Translations under genes and position numbers: made by a program
Origin: Amorphophallus konjac
Lineage: Eukaryota > Streptophyta > Magnoliopsida > Alismatales > Araceae
NCBI GenBank assembly: GCA_022559845.1
Contig: CM040118.1
Span: forward strand, 231,989,224-232,053,223
Direction: 5' to 3'
Length of the DNA stretch: 64,000 bases
Part shown: positions 31,287 through 44,312 of the stretch, piece by piece
Layout: every line of letters starts with the position of its first letter
Numbering within the stretch: the first letter of the stretch is position 1
Notes under the pieces: generated by a model
Seen by the model: the letters and a program-made list of their open reading frames with translations, nothing else
What the model was told of the DNA's origin: nothing
Database searches by the model: none

Positions 31287-31703
31287 GTCAGAGATCACGT
31301 ATTTCTCAAGATATCACCTGGACGTGGAATAATGAGATTTGGTGTTAAGGGCAAGCTTACACCAAGGTTTATCGGACCTTTTGAGATACTAGAAAGAGTT
31401 GGCGAGGTTGCTTACCGCGTCGCTTTACCTCCTCAATTGTCTGACGTTCATAATGTATTCCACATATCCATGTTGAAGAAGTATGTGCACGATCCGGCAC
31501 ATATCATCGATCATGGAGACCTGGTGATTCAAAGGGATATCACCTATGAACAAAAGCCCATGAAGATCCTCGATCGCGAAGTACGAACATTAAGGAGCAA
31601 AGTTATTCCCATGGTCAAGGTACAATGGAGTAAAAGCTCAGAACACGAAGCCACATGGGAGACTGAGGAGTCTATGAGGAAACGATTCCCCGAATTATTC
31701 TAA
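31287..31703 (+). pseudogene. Element C integrase C-terminus with chromodomain-like tail
   Basis: It resumes at HVFLKISPGRG after the LINE and runs through GKLTPRFIGPFEILERVGEVAYRVALP, VFHISMLKKYVHDPAH and VKVQWSK...WETEES to FPELF and the natural stop at 31701-31703. It is intact from the insertion to the end. The family position is the domain that in Tekay-type elements contacts chromatin. Confidence 0.93.
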
Positions 31704-31766
31704 AAAGGTATGTACTCTACACTCTCCACGTTTATACGCGATTGAATTTGGGGACCAAATTCTTTT

Positions 31767-31779
31767 AAGTGGGAGAATC
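31767..31779 (+). other. Polypurine tract of element C (altered 3' end)
   Basis: AAGTGGGAGAATC directly before the 3' LTR. A and B have AAGTGGGGGAGGG. The last five bases equal the element's own target duplication gaatc (see findings). Confidence 0.85.
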
Positions 31780-34700
31780 TGTAGTAACCCTGGTAAATTA
31801 AAGGACTAGAAAGTCCAAATAAATTGAAAATATATAAATATATAATAATTAAACGAGGCCTGGACCTTATACATAACCCTCTTACATCCTGAAAAGTCTT
31901 ACGAAATGGACTCATATACCTTACCATTATATTATAATAAATTTAAGAATAACATGTTATTTTAAGTAGCCATTTGATGCACAAATAATTTTAATTAAAT
32001 TAAGAATCATTAAATCTTGAAGAAAATGTCAATTTATATTTTATTACTAATTTAGAAAATTTAATATTCCACATTTACTATATTTTAATCTTATTAGAAG
32101 GAAGAGGGATATATATATATATAAGAGTTAAATACATTAAAGATATGTGAAAGATAAAAGAATGGGCATATATACAATTTCGATCTTTTCAAGGGCAATG
32201 AGAAATGGCCAAAACTTAATTAACGCCTCTTCGTGCAGGCGTATACAAGAAGAAAATTGACTTAAAACAAGTCGTTGTTTATAAATTAGTGAAAATATTA
32301 TAGAGATAATAGGGATATATACATAATATTAGTCTTTGGAAGGTTAAGTAAAAATGCCAAAAAAAAAAATCAAATGACGCCCATCGCAATGGGCGTGTAC
32401 AAAGTAAATGACGACAGAATGCATGTCGTTAATTAGTTAAAGTATAAATAGCATAAGAAAGGATATATTAATAAAGATTTCTAGGATATAACCACGATTT
32501 TGCTTCTTTCAGGGGCGTGAGGCAATAACAAAATGTAAAAGACGCCATGGTCATGGGCGTGGATTGCATAAAAGATGACTTAAACTAAGTCGTCAATTAA
32601 AAAAAATGAATAGTGCCATTTTTTTGACTAAAGAATTTTGGAAAAATAATTATATGGAAAAATAGTGACAAATGAAAAATTAATACTCCTAAAATTTCCC
32701 ATCTAGATCACATCCCGAAAAAAAAAACATAAAAATCTTGGAAGATTCTAACACATAAGTTATTATGTGTTTCGAACTGTTAATAAAGGGAACACTAATA
32801 CCATTAGGATTGCTACTAGGAATGCTATTCCCAATCGAACTCCAACCCTATAGGGTCTCCAGAACCCTATAAATACCAACCCCTTTGCTAAATCCTTACT
32901 ACTTTTTTCTCTCGTGCAACCTGCTGCTGCGTATTTCCTCTCTTCTATCATCCAAGTAAGAAGTTTATCCTCGTCCTGCTGGTTATGCGAGAGAGGGGGA
33001 ATTCCATCGTCGACTTCTTCTTCCTCTTCTTCCTTACTGCACAAGGGTGAAGGCCGTTGCTGCCTTCGCTGCCACTATTAAGAATCAAGAGCTGCTGCTC
33101 TTGTTATTATCTTTCTGCACCTCTGCTGCAACGTCGTCATCCTGTGGCCATCACAAAGAGGGAACTTGTAACACCTTCTTCCTATTTTCATATTCTTGAG
33201 GTTCTTGTTCTTCAATCGTTCTTCACGTTCAGTCAACCAAATCAATCCAGAAGGTAGGTTTTCTCAAGATTCATGCAAAACTTAGTTAATAACAAGTAAT
33301 TGCATATATATAGTTTGATCTTAATCCGTTGCTTTGATTTAACGACTTTTTAGTTAGTCAAACACTATGATCACACATCGTCTAAAATTCAATAACTATG
33401 AACCTTCAAATCTGAATTAATGCATGAGCATCCTAGAAAATTCGTGCTATTTGTCTCTATATATATATCCATATCTCTAGATTCTTGATTGAAAATACCC
33501 CAAAATCCATGTTAATGACATATGACTATAAATAATGACCGTGCTGATGCCGTCAATTGAAACGGACGCCCTCACCCACAGGCGTCAACTTAGTGAAAAC
33601 CCCATGGATTTTCATATCGTAAAATCTACTTGATTATTGAAATGACGACATAGACCATGCCGTCAGTTTTCTATAAGATGCCTACAACTAAGGCGTTATT
33701 CACTGAAATAAAGACTTGATCTAAGTCGTCATTTATATAATATCTGAAATTTTTTGAATGTTTTAAAAATCATTGTGTTAACAATATAACGACGGCGTGA
33801 ATAGTCGTCATATTTGGAACTGACGACCTATCCAAAGGCGTCAATTCCTAAAATGAAGACTTAATCACATGCGTCAATTTATTGATTTACTGGTTTCACG
33901 GATTTCTATAACCCACTGTGAGTGAGTTAATTGCTAAGGCACTATATTTCCATTCTGTGAATATAGTCCCACGTTTCACATTGTTTTTTTTATTCGATTA
34001 CCCACTATTTCTCGGTGATAGATGAACCCTCCGCGGGACATTCCGTTCCTTCGGACTGGTGACTTTATCATAGAGACCTCCGTAAGACTCCGCTAGCTTT
34101 GGATTCCCTCAAAGCAGCCGAGCTAGTTGTACCATTAAAACCCATGACACTACTTAATCGCCATGTCACTCTAAAGAAACATGGTGTACCGGCATGTTGT
34201 TTGTATGCCATGAGAATATTCTTGAAATAAGGGGATGGGTAATCCATACCATTTATATCCTTTAAGAAAAGTGTGCCGTACTTGTGGACACTAATTCTAT
34301 CCACCTTATCATGTACAAGAATAAGCGACCATGTTCATGTGGGCGCTTACTCTTATTGTCATGGCACCCAAGTTTGGGAGCCAATTCCACTTAGTTTTAT
34401 CGTTGATCATGATTATACCGTTACTATCGTCATTATACAACATGTTCAAGTCCTTGAAATGCTATTCCACAAAGATCTATCTTAAAGTTATACAAGTTTA
34501 TTCCTTGAAACTCCATATTGGCTATAACTTTAGTGGATGTCGAAAAATACACGATCAATGCCTGCGCATATAGGGCCCGATCTGGTCCTAGGGAGAGCAC
34601 CCGAAAGTACTAGTGCCCATGGGAGTTGTAATGATCACGGTGTGGCATTGCACCGAAGTGCATGACTAGCTTGATTAGAAATTCCACAATCTCATACTCG

Positions 34701-35327
34701 ACTTGACATGACATGACTTGCGTGACCCGAAAAATGTATTTATATACTTGCTTGAAACGTGATAGCCAATTCCCGATATGACATGATGAATATACTTGCT
34801 TGAATATCTTGACATTTATTGATATAAGTTCTTGAAAGACATGCTAGTTCACTCAATTATCTCTTCTTATACTCTCTCTCTCTTGTCGTTTTACGCAAAC
34901 ATGCATAGCTTTATTGCATTCATGTAACATGTAATTTACTTAAAGCAAGCTAGCTCTTGAGATATAATTCCTACTGAGCGTTCGCTCATCCAGTATTTTT
35001 CCCTATTTTTCAGGTAAGTCCGATGATGAGACTCAATCGGATGGGGAAGGTCAAGAGTGAAGAGATTAGAGCTCTCCGTCTATCCAAGCGTTTACTAATC
35101 TTATCTTTCTAATTTCTTGAGTCAATCATTGTACTTTTTCCTTTTATTGAGTCTTGGCATTTTCATTTGTAATAGAAGTACTTTGAGGTTGTGATTGAAT
35201 AAAGGATTGGGTTATCTTTACTTTTGCGCACTCTGTCTTTGTGTTGAATACACTAACGCTCTGATTGACATGATCGATATAAACTTGTCACGCGTCTCCG
35301 AGTTCCTTCTGCGCTCGGGGCGTGACA
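31780..35327 (+). repeat. Element C 3' LTR (3548 bp)
   Basis: Copy of 9105-12660, ending GGGGCGTGACA. It keeps the hairpin sets (about 32223-32598 and 33538-33870), TATA box (32869), predicted donor (33254) and acceptor (35013), block 1 (34039-34143) and block 2 (about 34558-34624). The gaatc duplication follows at 35328-35332. Confidence 0.95.
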
Positions 35328-36605
35328 GAATCTGCTGGCAGTAAACCAAGTAAAGGTTTATGAAAACATAACATACCTGGAAATCAAAATACTACCACTG
35401 TCCTAGTCATGATAACGAAGTATAGGCCAACTATATGCATGGGTTTAGTGAATAGACAGGATAATATCTTTTAATTTCCATTTAGGGCTAAGAGATACAT
35501 GAATGTATAGAACTATTAGATCATGAAATTCTTAGTCTAGAATGCATGAAATCTAGCACAACCAGAGGGCTTTTATTCCTAACAAGTTATTTTTACCAAT
35601 CATGAGATAACCTACCTCATCTAAAACCTTTAAACTTCGAATTTGATGCTAGGTGCTACCTTAGTCCCTTGTACTTCTTGTGATAAATCAGCAACTTCAA
35701 TCTGCTCTATTTCCCCAGCCTCTTGACCTAAGGATGTGAAATTTTGAGGGTAAGAAGATGAAACTATTAGGAACAAAAAGTTCTAAAAGATTGAAATCTA
35801 ATTACCTCGTTTAGACGTCCTAATCTCTGGATCTTCAGGGAACTTGCGTTCAGATTCCTAGGTTGCTAAGGTTGAATCAGCAACTTTGGAAGCTTCTATC
35901 TCCTTGGTTGTTTGATCTCCTAGCACGAAATTTGGAGAGCTATTATTCTAATGTATTATAAACGAAAAGTCATAAAGAACTTACCCAAAATTATGACTCC
36001 TTACCTTGATTCTTCACGAGTCAAAAGTAAGGGTCGCTCAGTTCAGAACTAGGTCCTATTTATAGGGTTTTGAAGATTAGATCGATTCTAGAGTCCTTAA
36101 TTTACCAGAACGTAATCCCTAAGAGTCCTTAGTAATGTTATAAGCTCTCCCAAGTCGATCTCTTGTAGATAAGATCCCAAAGTTCTAATCTTTTTGCTCG
36201 TTCTTCCTTTCACGGAACTAACAGAGTGTAACGCATCTAGCCTGGTGCGTTACAGGGCTGTGGCGGTCGCCCGATAGACCGTTACATTCAACGTGTATAG
36301 AGTTTCAATTTCATAAAACACTTTTATTCGTTTATCCACATAATTATCTTATATAAATAGTATTTATCCTTAAAATACGTGAATAAGCTAATAAGCCTTC
36401 TAGAATATGGGCCAAACTTGATGGGCTTAGTCCATTAACCTTATGGATTATCTTTAAATAGGATAGGTTAATTATTTAACCTAATTGGGCCTTATAATGA
36501 CTTATTGATCTAATATTCTATTTATTAATTTATTTAGGCCTTTATAAATTTCAGAAAATAATTAAATATTCCTAAAATAATTTATAAAAATTCTGGGGTC
36601 TTACA
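35328..36605 (-). repeat. Element B 3' LTR, right fragment
   Basis: It matches 43357-44630 of the 5' LTR and ends ...GGGGTCTTACA, then the purine tract. It includes the GTAACGC/GCGTTAC hairpin near 36234-36254 in U3, a TATA box near 36057-36065 and the predicted donor near 35613 (GAG/GTAGGT on the minus strand). The first five bases are the target duplication of C. Confidence 0.93.
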
Positions 36606-36618
36606 CCCTCCCCCACTT
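36606..36618 (-). other. Polypurine tract of element B
   Basis: AAGTGGGGGAGGG on the minus strand, directly before the 3' LTR; identical to element A. Confidence 0.93.
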
Positions 36619-36639
36619 AAGAGAATTTGGTCCCCAAAT

Positions 36640-38582
36640 TTAATATATGGATTTCGGAGAGTGCACTTACAGTTAAATAATTCTGGAAATCTTTTCCGCA
36701 TGACTGCTTCGGTTTCCCAAGTTGCTTCATATGGCCATATTTTCTTCCATTAAATCTTGACCATAGGAATAACTTTATTTCGTAGTAGACGCACTTCTCG
36801 TTCCAGAATCTTTATTGGCTTTTGTTCGTATGTCATATCCTTCTGAATCTCCAGATTGTCATAAGTGATAATATGGTCAGGATCATATACATACTTCTTC
36901 AGCATAGAGACGTGAAATACGTCATGAACTCCTGCTAATTGTGGAGGTAAAGCTAGTCTACAAGCCACTTCACCGACCCTTTTGAGAATTTCAAATGGAC
37001 CAATGAACCTTGGAGTTAGTTTGCCCTTAATGCCAAATCTCTGAATACCACGACTTGGAGAAATCTTGAGATACACATGGTCTCCTACTAGAAATTCCAA
37101 GTCGCGTCTTCGATTATCAGCATAAGACTTTTGCCTATCTTGTGCCATCTTTATTCTCTCTTGAATAAGCTTGATCTTCTCTGTAGAATCTCTGATGAGA
37201 TCGGGGCCTAGAAATTGCTTTCCCCCTATTTCATTCCAACATATTGGTGATCGACAACTTCTTCCATATAAGGCTTCAAAAGGTGTCATTCGTATGCTAG
37301 CCTAATAGCTATTGTTATATGCAAACTCTACTAGAGGCAAGTGATCATACCAACTTCCTCCAAAGTCGATAGCACAAGCCCTGAGCATATCTTCTACTAC
37401 CTGATTCATTCTTTCCGTTTGAATATCTGTTTGTGGATGAAAAGCTGTGCTAAAATTCAATCTAGTCCCTAGTGAATGTTGTAGACCCTTCCAGAATTGT
37501 GATATGAATCGAGGATCTCTATCAGATATAAGAGTGACTGGGACACCATGTAGTTTGACAATCTCCTTTATGTATAATGCTGCTAGAATATCCACAGACC
37601 ATCGCCTCTTTATTGGTATGAAGTGTGCGGATTTAGTCAACCGGTCTATGATTATCCATATTCCATCGTATCCACCTCTTGTCTTAGGTAAACCCATACT
37701 AAAGTCCATCCCTATACTCTCCCATTTCCATTCGAGAATACTCAAGGGGTGTAATTTACCTGCGAGTCTAAAATGTTCTACTTTTACTTGTTGGCAGGTG
37801 AGACAACGGGACACGAAATTGGCTATCTCTCTCTTCATATTGGGCCACCAGAAATTTCTTTTGAGATCTTGATACATCTTTGTTCCTCCTGGATGAATTG
37901 TGTATTTGGAATTATGCGCTTCATCTAGGATTAGTTTCTTCGTAGCCTCATGATCTGGTACACATATTCGGCCCTTAAATAACAATCTTCCATCATTGGA
38001 AATAGAAAAATCCGGCCTTTGTTCAATATTGGCTTTAATTTCCAGTAATATAGGATCATCATTTTGCAGCTTGACCAGATCTTCTATCAATGTAGGTTGA
38101 GCTCGGATATTAGCTATGAAATAATCTTCTTCCTTTATGTCAATATCTAAGTTCAACTGAGCAAATTGAGGAACAAGGTTAGTTACACTTATCATAAGAC
38201 TTGATAGCATACCCATTGGTTTTCTGCTGAGTGCATCTGCTACAGCATTAGCCTTGCCAGGATGATATTGAATAGCAAAATCAAAGTCCTTGAGATATTC
38301 TAACCACCTCCTCTGCCTCATGTTAAGCTCCTTTTGAGAGAATAAATATTTCAAGCTTTTGTGGTCCGAGTAGACCGTGAACTTTTCTCCATAAAGATAA
38401 TGATGCCAAATTTTTAAGGCAAAAATAACCGCTGCCATTTCCAAATCATGTACGGGATAGTTTTCCTCGTGACGTGTCAATTGTCTTAAAGAATAACAGA
38501 TTACTTTGCCAGTCTGCATAAGAACGCATCCAAAGCCAATGCCAGACGCATCCGTATACACTTCGAATCCACCACCTTCCAT
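36640..38582 (-). pseudogene. Element B RNase H and integrase, decayed
   Basis: RNase [39 protein letters not shown]. Integrase: the HHCC domain (EAHNSKYTIHPGG, CLTCQQ), Asp in GMDFSMGL, Asp in ISDRDPRF and Glu in QTERMNQVVEDM, then the FIGPFEILKRVGEVA tail and VFHVSMLKKYVYDPDH. There are premature stops near 37300 (Tyr-stop-Ala-Ser, TAG for Gln) and near 36747 (TAA for Gln). After the latter, the WETEA...FPELF end remains readable. The protein is of the same family as A and C but clearly more diverged. Confidence 0.88.
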
Positions 38583-40160
38583 CGGTAGTGATAGAATAGG
38601 AGCTGTGGTAAGATGATTCTTAAGAGTTTGGAAACTCTTCTCATATTCCTCTAACCAGACAAAAGGATTTTTTTTTCTTGTGAGTCTAGTTAAAGGAACT
38701 ATTATCTTTGAGAAGTCCTTAATGAATCTTCTATAATAACCAGCTAGACCCAGAAAGCTTCTTACTTCTGATACAATCGTTGGCCGGTTCTAATTTCTGA
38801 CAGCTTCTACCTTAGAAGGATCCACAACAATACCTTCTTTTGAAATAATGTGGCTTAGGAATGAGACTTCTTCGAGCCAGAATTCACACTTATTAAGTTT
38901 GGCATAAAGCTTGTGTTCTCTAAGTGTTTGTAAAGCTATTTTCAAATGTTGTTCATGTTCCTCTTTCGTCTTGGAATATATCAAGATATCATCAATGAAG
39001 ACGACGATGCACTGGTCCAGATATGGCTCGAAGACATTGTTCATAAGTTACATGAATGCTGCTGGGGCATTAGTTAACCCAAACGGCATCACTACGAATT
39101 CATAGTGGCCATAACGACTTCGAAAAGTCAATTTATAAATGTCCTCTTCTTTAATTCTAAGCTGATGATAACCTGATCTGAGGTCTATCTTAGAGAAATA
39201 TTCTGCTCCTGAAAGCTGATCGAAGAGCTCATCAATATGCGGTAATGGATACTTGTTTTTAATTGTAAGCTGATTCAGTCACCGGTAATCGATGCATAGC
39301 TTGAGAGAACTATCCTTCTTCTTGACAAATAGAATCGGCGCACCCCAAGGGGATGTGCTAGGTCTGATGAAGCCTTTGTCTAGTAATTCCTGCAACTACC
39401 TCTTCAATACCTTAAGCTCTGTGGGGGACATCCTGTAAGGGGCTATAGAAACAGGTGCTGCTCTTGGAATGAGTTCAATATTGAAGTTCACTTCCCTCTC
39501 AAGCGGTAAACTGGGTAATTCAGATGGAAACACGTCTGGGAACTCATTTATAATAGGGATGTCTGCTAAGATAATCTCCTTGGATTCGGCAACAATGACA
39601 GAAGCAAGAAAAGCTTCACATCTTTGCGAGATAAGTTTGCAAGCGTGAAGAGAAGATATGATAGTTGGATGCTTCTTGTACTTGATGCCAAGAAAAGAGA
39701 ATCTCGGAAGACAGGGCTTTCGAAAGGATATAATCCTATTTCGGCAATTGATATAAGCATCATGATCTACAAGCCAATCTACCCCGAAAATGGTATCATA
39801 ACCTTTCATGTTAAGGCATACTAAGTTTGCGGGCAGATTGTGACCCTCTACTATCACTTCCCTATCAGGATAATAATCGGTAAGCTTTGTTCCAGAACCT
39901 AAGGGTGTAGAAATAGCAAGATCTGAAGGTAAGGGAACTGATGCGATTGGTAATATTTTAGCAAAAGTAGTGGAGATAAAAGAATGAGAGACACCAGTAT
40001 CAAAAAGCACAAATGTAGGACGAGAACATATTTGAAGAGTACCTTCCATAAGCCCATCATCCCTGGGCGCTTCCTCTTCTTCTAGAATAGCATTGAGGTG
40101 AGCCTGCCTCCTGTGTCCATTACCAGATGACTGGTCCTTCATAAGGGGGCATTCCAACAT
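38583..40160 (-). pseudogene. Element B protease and reverse transcriptase, decayed
   Basis: The protease has FDTGVSHSFIS (Ala to Val after the DTG triad). RT motifs include [33 protein letters not shown] and catalytic [10 protein letters not shown] (about 38990). Stops are visible near 39397 (TAG for Gln), 39276 (TGA), 39048 (TAA for Gln) and 38791 (TAG for Trp). I saw no clear frameshift in the main segments. The catalytic motif itself is intact. Confidence 0.88.
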
Positions 40161-41057
40161 GCGATGCTCCTTGCTTCAACAACATAAACAAGCGCCAAGG
40201 CGCTTCCAACACTCCTCAGCCGAATGGCCAAATTTTTCACAAAATGTGCAAGCCGTGGCGACCTGCTCTTTCTCCTCCTTGACTTTCTTTTGCTTATGGG
40301 AACTTCCACCATTCCCATTCCTGGATCTCTTCTTACTATCACGGCTCTTGTAAGGCTCTATGATGCTGAACTTTTCTTTCTTATAACGCCGATCTGAGCG
40401 TCGGCTTGATTCTTCTCCTTTCCCTTTCAATTTTTTAACCTTCTCTAAGGTCCTTTCACATAAATACGCTCGCTGAACCATCTCCGCATAATTAAGGATG
40501 TTTTGGATCCCGAGCTGCTGGATGAAACCGGGACGTAACCCGTCCATAAACCGATTCGCCTTTAATAAATCAGTACTGATTAGATGTGATGCATACGGTG
40601 CTAGCCTTGAGAATTACAGTTCATATTCGGCAACCGTCATCATTCCTTGCCGAAGAGTGGCGAACTCCATAGCCTTTCGTTCCTTTACGTGCTCCGAAAA
40701 GTACTTGGCATTGAATAGGGTAAGAAAACCGTTTCATGTATGATGTGCATCGGCCAGAGGTGCCGGAACCGACTTCCACCATGTGCGAGCATCTTTGTTA
40801 AGTTGAAAGGTTGCGAGACGCACCTTCTCCTGATCGGTGCATTGGATAACATCAAATATACGATTCATTTCGTCTATCTAGTTATCTGCCTCGTCGGGAT
40901 TAGAAGAACCATAGAATCGCGGAGGATTTAAACTCTGAAAATTGCGATGTAGGTCACCGGCCCTTGCCCCTGCGCCACCTTGCGCTATGGTTTGCAATGC
41001 CTGAGTAAGGCCGGCAACTGTTTGTTGCATGCCATCCCAATCTACACAATGAGCCAT
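40161..41057 (-). pseudogene. Element B gag, decayed
   Basis: ATG at 41055-41057 (MAHCVDWDGM). The capsid domain includes LNPPRFYGSSNPDEAD. Premature stops occur near 40877, 40738 (TGA for Trp), 40611 (TAA for Gln) and 40172 (TGA). The first zinc knuckle (CTFCEKFGHSAEEC) is intact; the second begins CLCC and is followed by TGA. Nearly all lesions are transitions. Confidence 0.85.
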
Positions 41058-41275
41058 TCGTAAGATAAGGTACCTGAGAGAAAATAACAACTTGTTATTT
41101 CTCATGAAATTGGAATGAAAAAAAAATCAATCTTAAAGCTAATTAATTATCTTATCCCGGGCTCTACCCAATTCTCACATCGGTATGGAAATTTCTTCCT
41201 TAGTTCATAGGTAGGGGTCCTTAAACCTTGGAGTTTTCCTATGACATGACTCTTCTTCCTAGGTCCTGAGACTTA

Positions 41276-41288
41276 GGCTCTGATACCA
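41276..41288 (-). other. Primer binding site (initiator tRNA-Met) of element B
   Basis: TGGTATCAGAGCC on the minus strand, seven bases from the LTR end. The leader between 41058 and 41275 shows nothing else. Confidence 0.94.
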
Positions 41289-42480
41289 ACTTAACTGTCA
41301 TGCCCCGAGCCTTTATTACAGCGGAAGACTAACTCGGGGAGCGCGGACAGCCGGCATGCTAAGTCTCTTGCAAGCAAGAATGATCAGAGCGTAAGACAAT
41401 CACACACATAAATACAATTGCACAATATTTACTCAAACTCCAACTTTATTTCATAATAATCAAGTATTCAAATACAACCACTAATTCAACTTATTCCAAT
41501 CTATCAGACTCAAGAAATAGAAAAATTACATAGACTCAATCTAAACAATATAGACCTTCCTAAGTCTTTACTCTCATCTTGACAATACTTTCATTCGCTC
41601 TCGGACCCGCTACTTGTATAACCCGAATCCGAATTCGAATCACTTCCATCTCCTGAAAAGATTAGAAATGGGTAATGAGCACACTTGCCCAGTAGGTATC
41701 TTCGCATCAACATGAAGGCACTATTAAAGTAATTAACAATTTAGCTCTAAAGAATAAAGTAAAAATTATGCGAATGCGATCAATCACGCGATTAAACCAA
41801 AGTAACAAGACGACCAAGTAAGTTAGAATGAGAGCAAGTACGAACTAGCAAGAATGTAACAAGAACATGATATTGGCCTTTCATGAACAAGAATGTATCG
41901 AGAATGTACTAGCAAGCCACATAATCATCACTGCAGTATCATTTACTTATGAGCAAGTACTTCATGAATTTTTATGAAATATCAAGCAAGAAAGTCATGT
42001 ACAAGAATGTCATGTCATGCCGTATTGTGGATTTTCACTTATTTATAGAGAAAGTACTCCCAACGCAATGCGACGCTAGTAGCATCATACCCCATGGTTT
42101 ATAATAGTATATTTTCGACAATCAGCCGAGGGGACTAGCATAGAGCCCTTGAACACAATCAGTGCTCGATCGCATCTTCAAGTATAAATCAAGCTTTTTC
42201 CACGCATGTAACAATAAAGTATGGCCAAGAATGTAATAAGTTCAATAAGCTCATGATAACAATAATTCAATGAATGAATGCTTTAATAAGAATCATGAGA
42301 AATCAAGAATGACTTAAGCAAGGTTATGCTTATGGAAATAAATCGGCAGCATAACGGTACATTCTTTAATTTCCATTCATTATTTTAGGTTTCTTGATCA
42401 ATATGATAAGTTCTAGATCATCAATAGCCCATCTAGAAACCTTGGAATATCAACCCTTGGTCCACCTTGGGTTAAAATAC

Positions 42481-43352
42481 TCAAGCAGTGTGACGGTCGT
42501 GTACTGGGCCGTTACATGATGTGACGCTCCAGTATTGGGCCGTTACATTAGTCTGAATCCAGACGCAAGAAATCGGACTCAGTTGAATGTGACGGTCGTA
42601 TATTGGGCCGTTACTTGTGCCTAACGGTCCAATATAGAGCCGTTACATTGCTGATAATCAAAAACATCGATAGTGTAATCTAATCAATGAGCTTTAATGG
42701 TACAACCAACTCGGCGTCCTAGTGGGAATCCCAGGCTCGCGGAGAATTACGGAGGCCTTGCAACAAGATTTCCTAGTCCATTGGAAGGAATATCCAATAG
42801 AGAGATCCTCATGTCCAAGAATAATGTCCCTATAGTGCAATGTGAACTAATGGACAACATACCGAAATATGCGCCATATACTTAAAGAAATGACTCTATT
42901 GATAAAGAGAACGTGTAACGATGTGAAACCATGAGAAAACTCCGTCAATACAACATTTGAAAAATCATGATTTAAAATACAAAACTATAGAATTTTGGCA
43001 CATAAAATTAACATAACTTAAAAAAACCTAAGACACATTAATCATATAATTTGAATATGAATCAGTAACTAAACTTGAAGTCATGATAACAGATCCAACT
43101 TAGCTATCTAAGCTTATTTATAAGTAAACTTAACTGGTTATTATTCTGCCTTGGGCTGGCAGAACACAGGGGTCTGACGGTCTAGGATAGGTGCGTTACA
43201 GTGCTTGTGACGGTTTATCGAGGGGCCGTTACAGTGGTGTAACGCTCCTGCTAGGGTGCGTCAGAGACAATAGAACAATAAAACACAACATGGTGTGACG
43301 GTCTATCGTAAGGCTGTTACATTCATGTGACGGTCTTACGTTGGTGCGTCAG
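42481..43352. repeat. Downstream hairpin sets of element B LTR
   Basis: Two groups, 42481-42650 and 43174-43352, of four or more palindromes each. They are of the type GTGACGGTC...GGGCCGTTAC (for example near 42488, 42520, 42589) and GTGACGGTCTATCGTAAGG (near 43296). The cores overlap with those of element D, a different lineage. Confidence 0.75.
42701..42795 (-). repeat. Shared noncoding block 1 (element B copy)
   Basis: The minus strand contains GCCTCCGTAATTCTCC, GGGATTCCC, GGACGCCGAG and TTGGTTGTA. The closest copy is in element D at 19850-19944. Confidence 0.78.
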
Positions 43353-44083
43353 AGAATCTGCTGGCAGTAAACTAAGTAAAGGTTTATGAAAACATAGCAT
43401 GCCTGGAAATCAAAATACTACCACTGTCCTTGTCATGATAACGAAGTATAGGCCAACTATATGCATGGGTTTAGTGAATAGACAGGATAATATCTTTTAA
43501 TTTCCATTTAGGGCTAAAGGATGCATGAATGTATAGAACTATTAGATCATGAAATTCCAAGTCTAGAATGCATGAAATCAAGCACAACCAGAGGGATTTT
43601 ATTCCTAACAAGTTATTTTTTCCAATCATGAGATAACATACCTCTTCTAAAACCTTGAAACTTCGAATTTGCTGCTAGGTGCTACCCTTAGTCCCTTGTA
43701 CTTCTTGTGATAAATCAGCAACTTCAATCTGCTCTATTTTCTCAGCCTCTTGACCTAAGGATGTGAAATTTTGAGGGTAAGAAGATGAAACTATTGGGAA
43801 CAAAAAGTTCTAAAGGATTGAAATCTAATTACCTCGTTTAGACGTCATAATCTCTGGATCTTCAGGGAACTTGCGTTTAGATTCCTGGGTTGCTAAGGTT
43901 GAATCAGCAACTTTGGAAGCTTCTATCTCCTTGGTTGCTTGATCTCCTAGCACGAAATTTGGAGAGCTATTAGTCTAATGTATTATAAACAAAAAGTCGT
44001 AAGAAACTTACCCGAAATTATGACTCCTTACCTTGATTCTTCACGAGTCAAAAGTAAGGGTTGCTCAGTTCAGAACTAGGTCC

Positions 44084-44091
44084 TATTTATA
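44084..44091 (-). promoter_or_regulatory. TATA box of element B LTR
   Basis: TATAAATA on the minus strand in AACCCTATAAATAGG. Confidence 0.7.
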
Positions 44092-44254
44092 GGGTTTTGA
44101 AGATTAGATCGATTCTAGAGTCCTTAATTTGCCAGAACCTAATCCCTAAGAGTCCTTAGTAATGTTATAAGCTCTCCCAAGTCGATCTCTTGTAGATAAG
44201 ATCCCAAAGTTCTAATATTTTTGTTCGTTCTTCCTTTCACGGAACTAACAGAGT

Positions 44255-44312
44255 GTAACGCATCCAGCTTGGTGCGTTACAGGGCTGTGGCGGTCGCCCG
44301 ATAGACCGTTAC
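44255..44312. repeat. U3 hairpins of element B
   Basis: GTAACGC/GCGTTAC with a 12-nt loop (44255-44280), followed by GGCGGTC...GACCGTTAC (about 44289-44312). The 3' LTR has the same pair at about 36214-36275. Confidence 0.75.

Larger units (their letters stand above)
9105..35327 (+). mobile_element. Element C: Ty3/gypsy (Tekay/Del-like) retrotransposon split by element D and a LINE
   Basis: It is bounded by LTRs 9105-12660 and 31780-35327 with a 5-bp duplication gaatc, and is inserted into B's 3' LTR. Inside are the tRNA-iMet primer site, one long gag-pol with premature stops, and a purine tract. Integrase is interrupted twice: by element D after 16515 and by a truncated LINE after 29620. 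Without these the element would be about 11.7 kb. The protein sequence is close to element A, but the LTR is different apart from shared blocks. Confidence 0.96.
41653..43641 (-). other. Predicted leader intron in element B LTR
   Basis: The minus-strand donor is GAG/GTATGT here (GAG/GTAGGT in the 3' LTR copy). The acceptor is AATCTTTTCAG followed by GAGATGG. The adjacent bases correspond to the donor and acceptor regions of A, C and F. Unlike A and C, no GTAAGT follows the acceptor. Confidence 0.42.
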
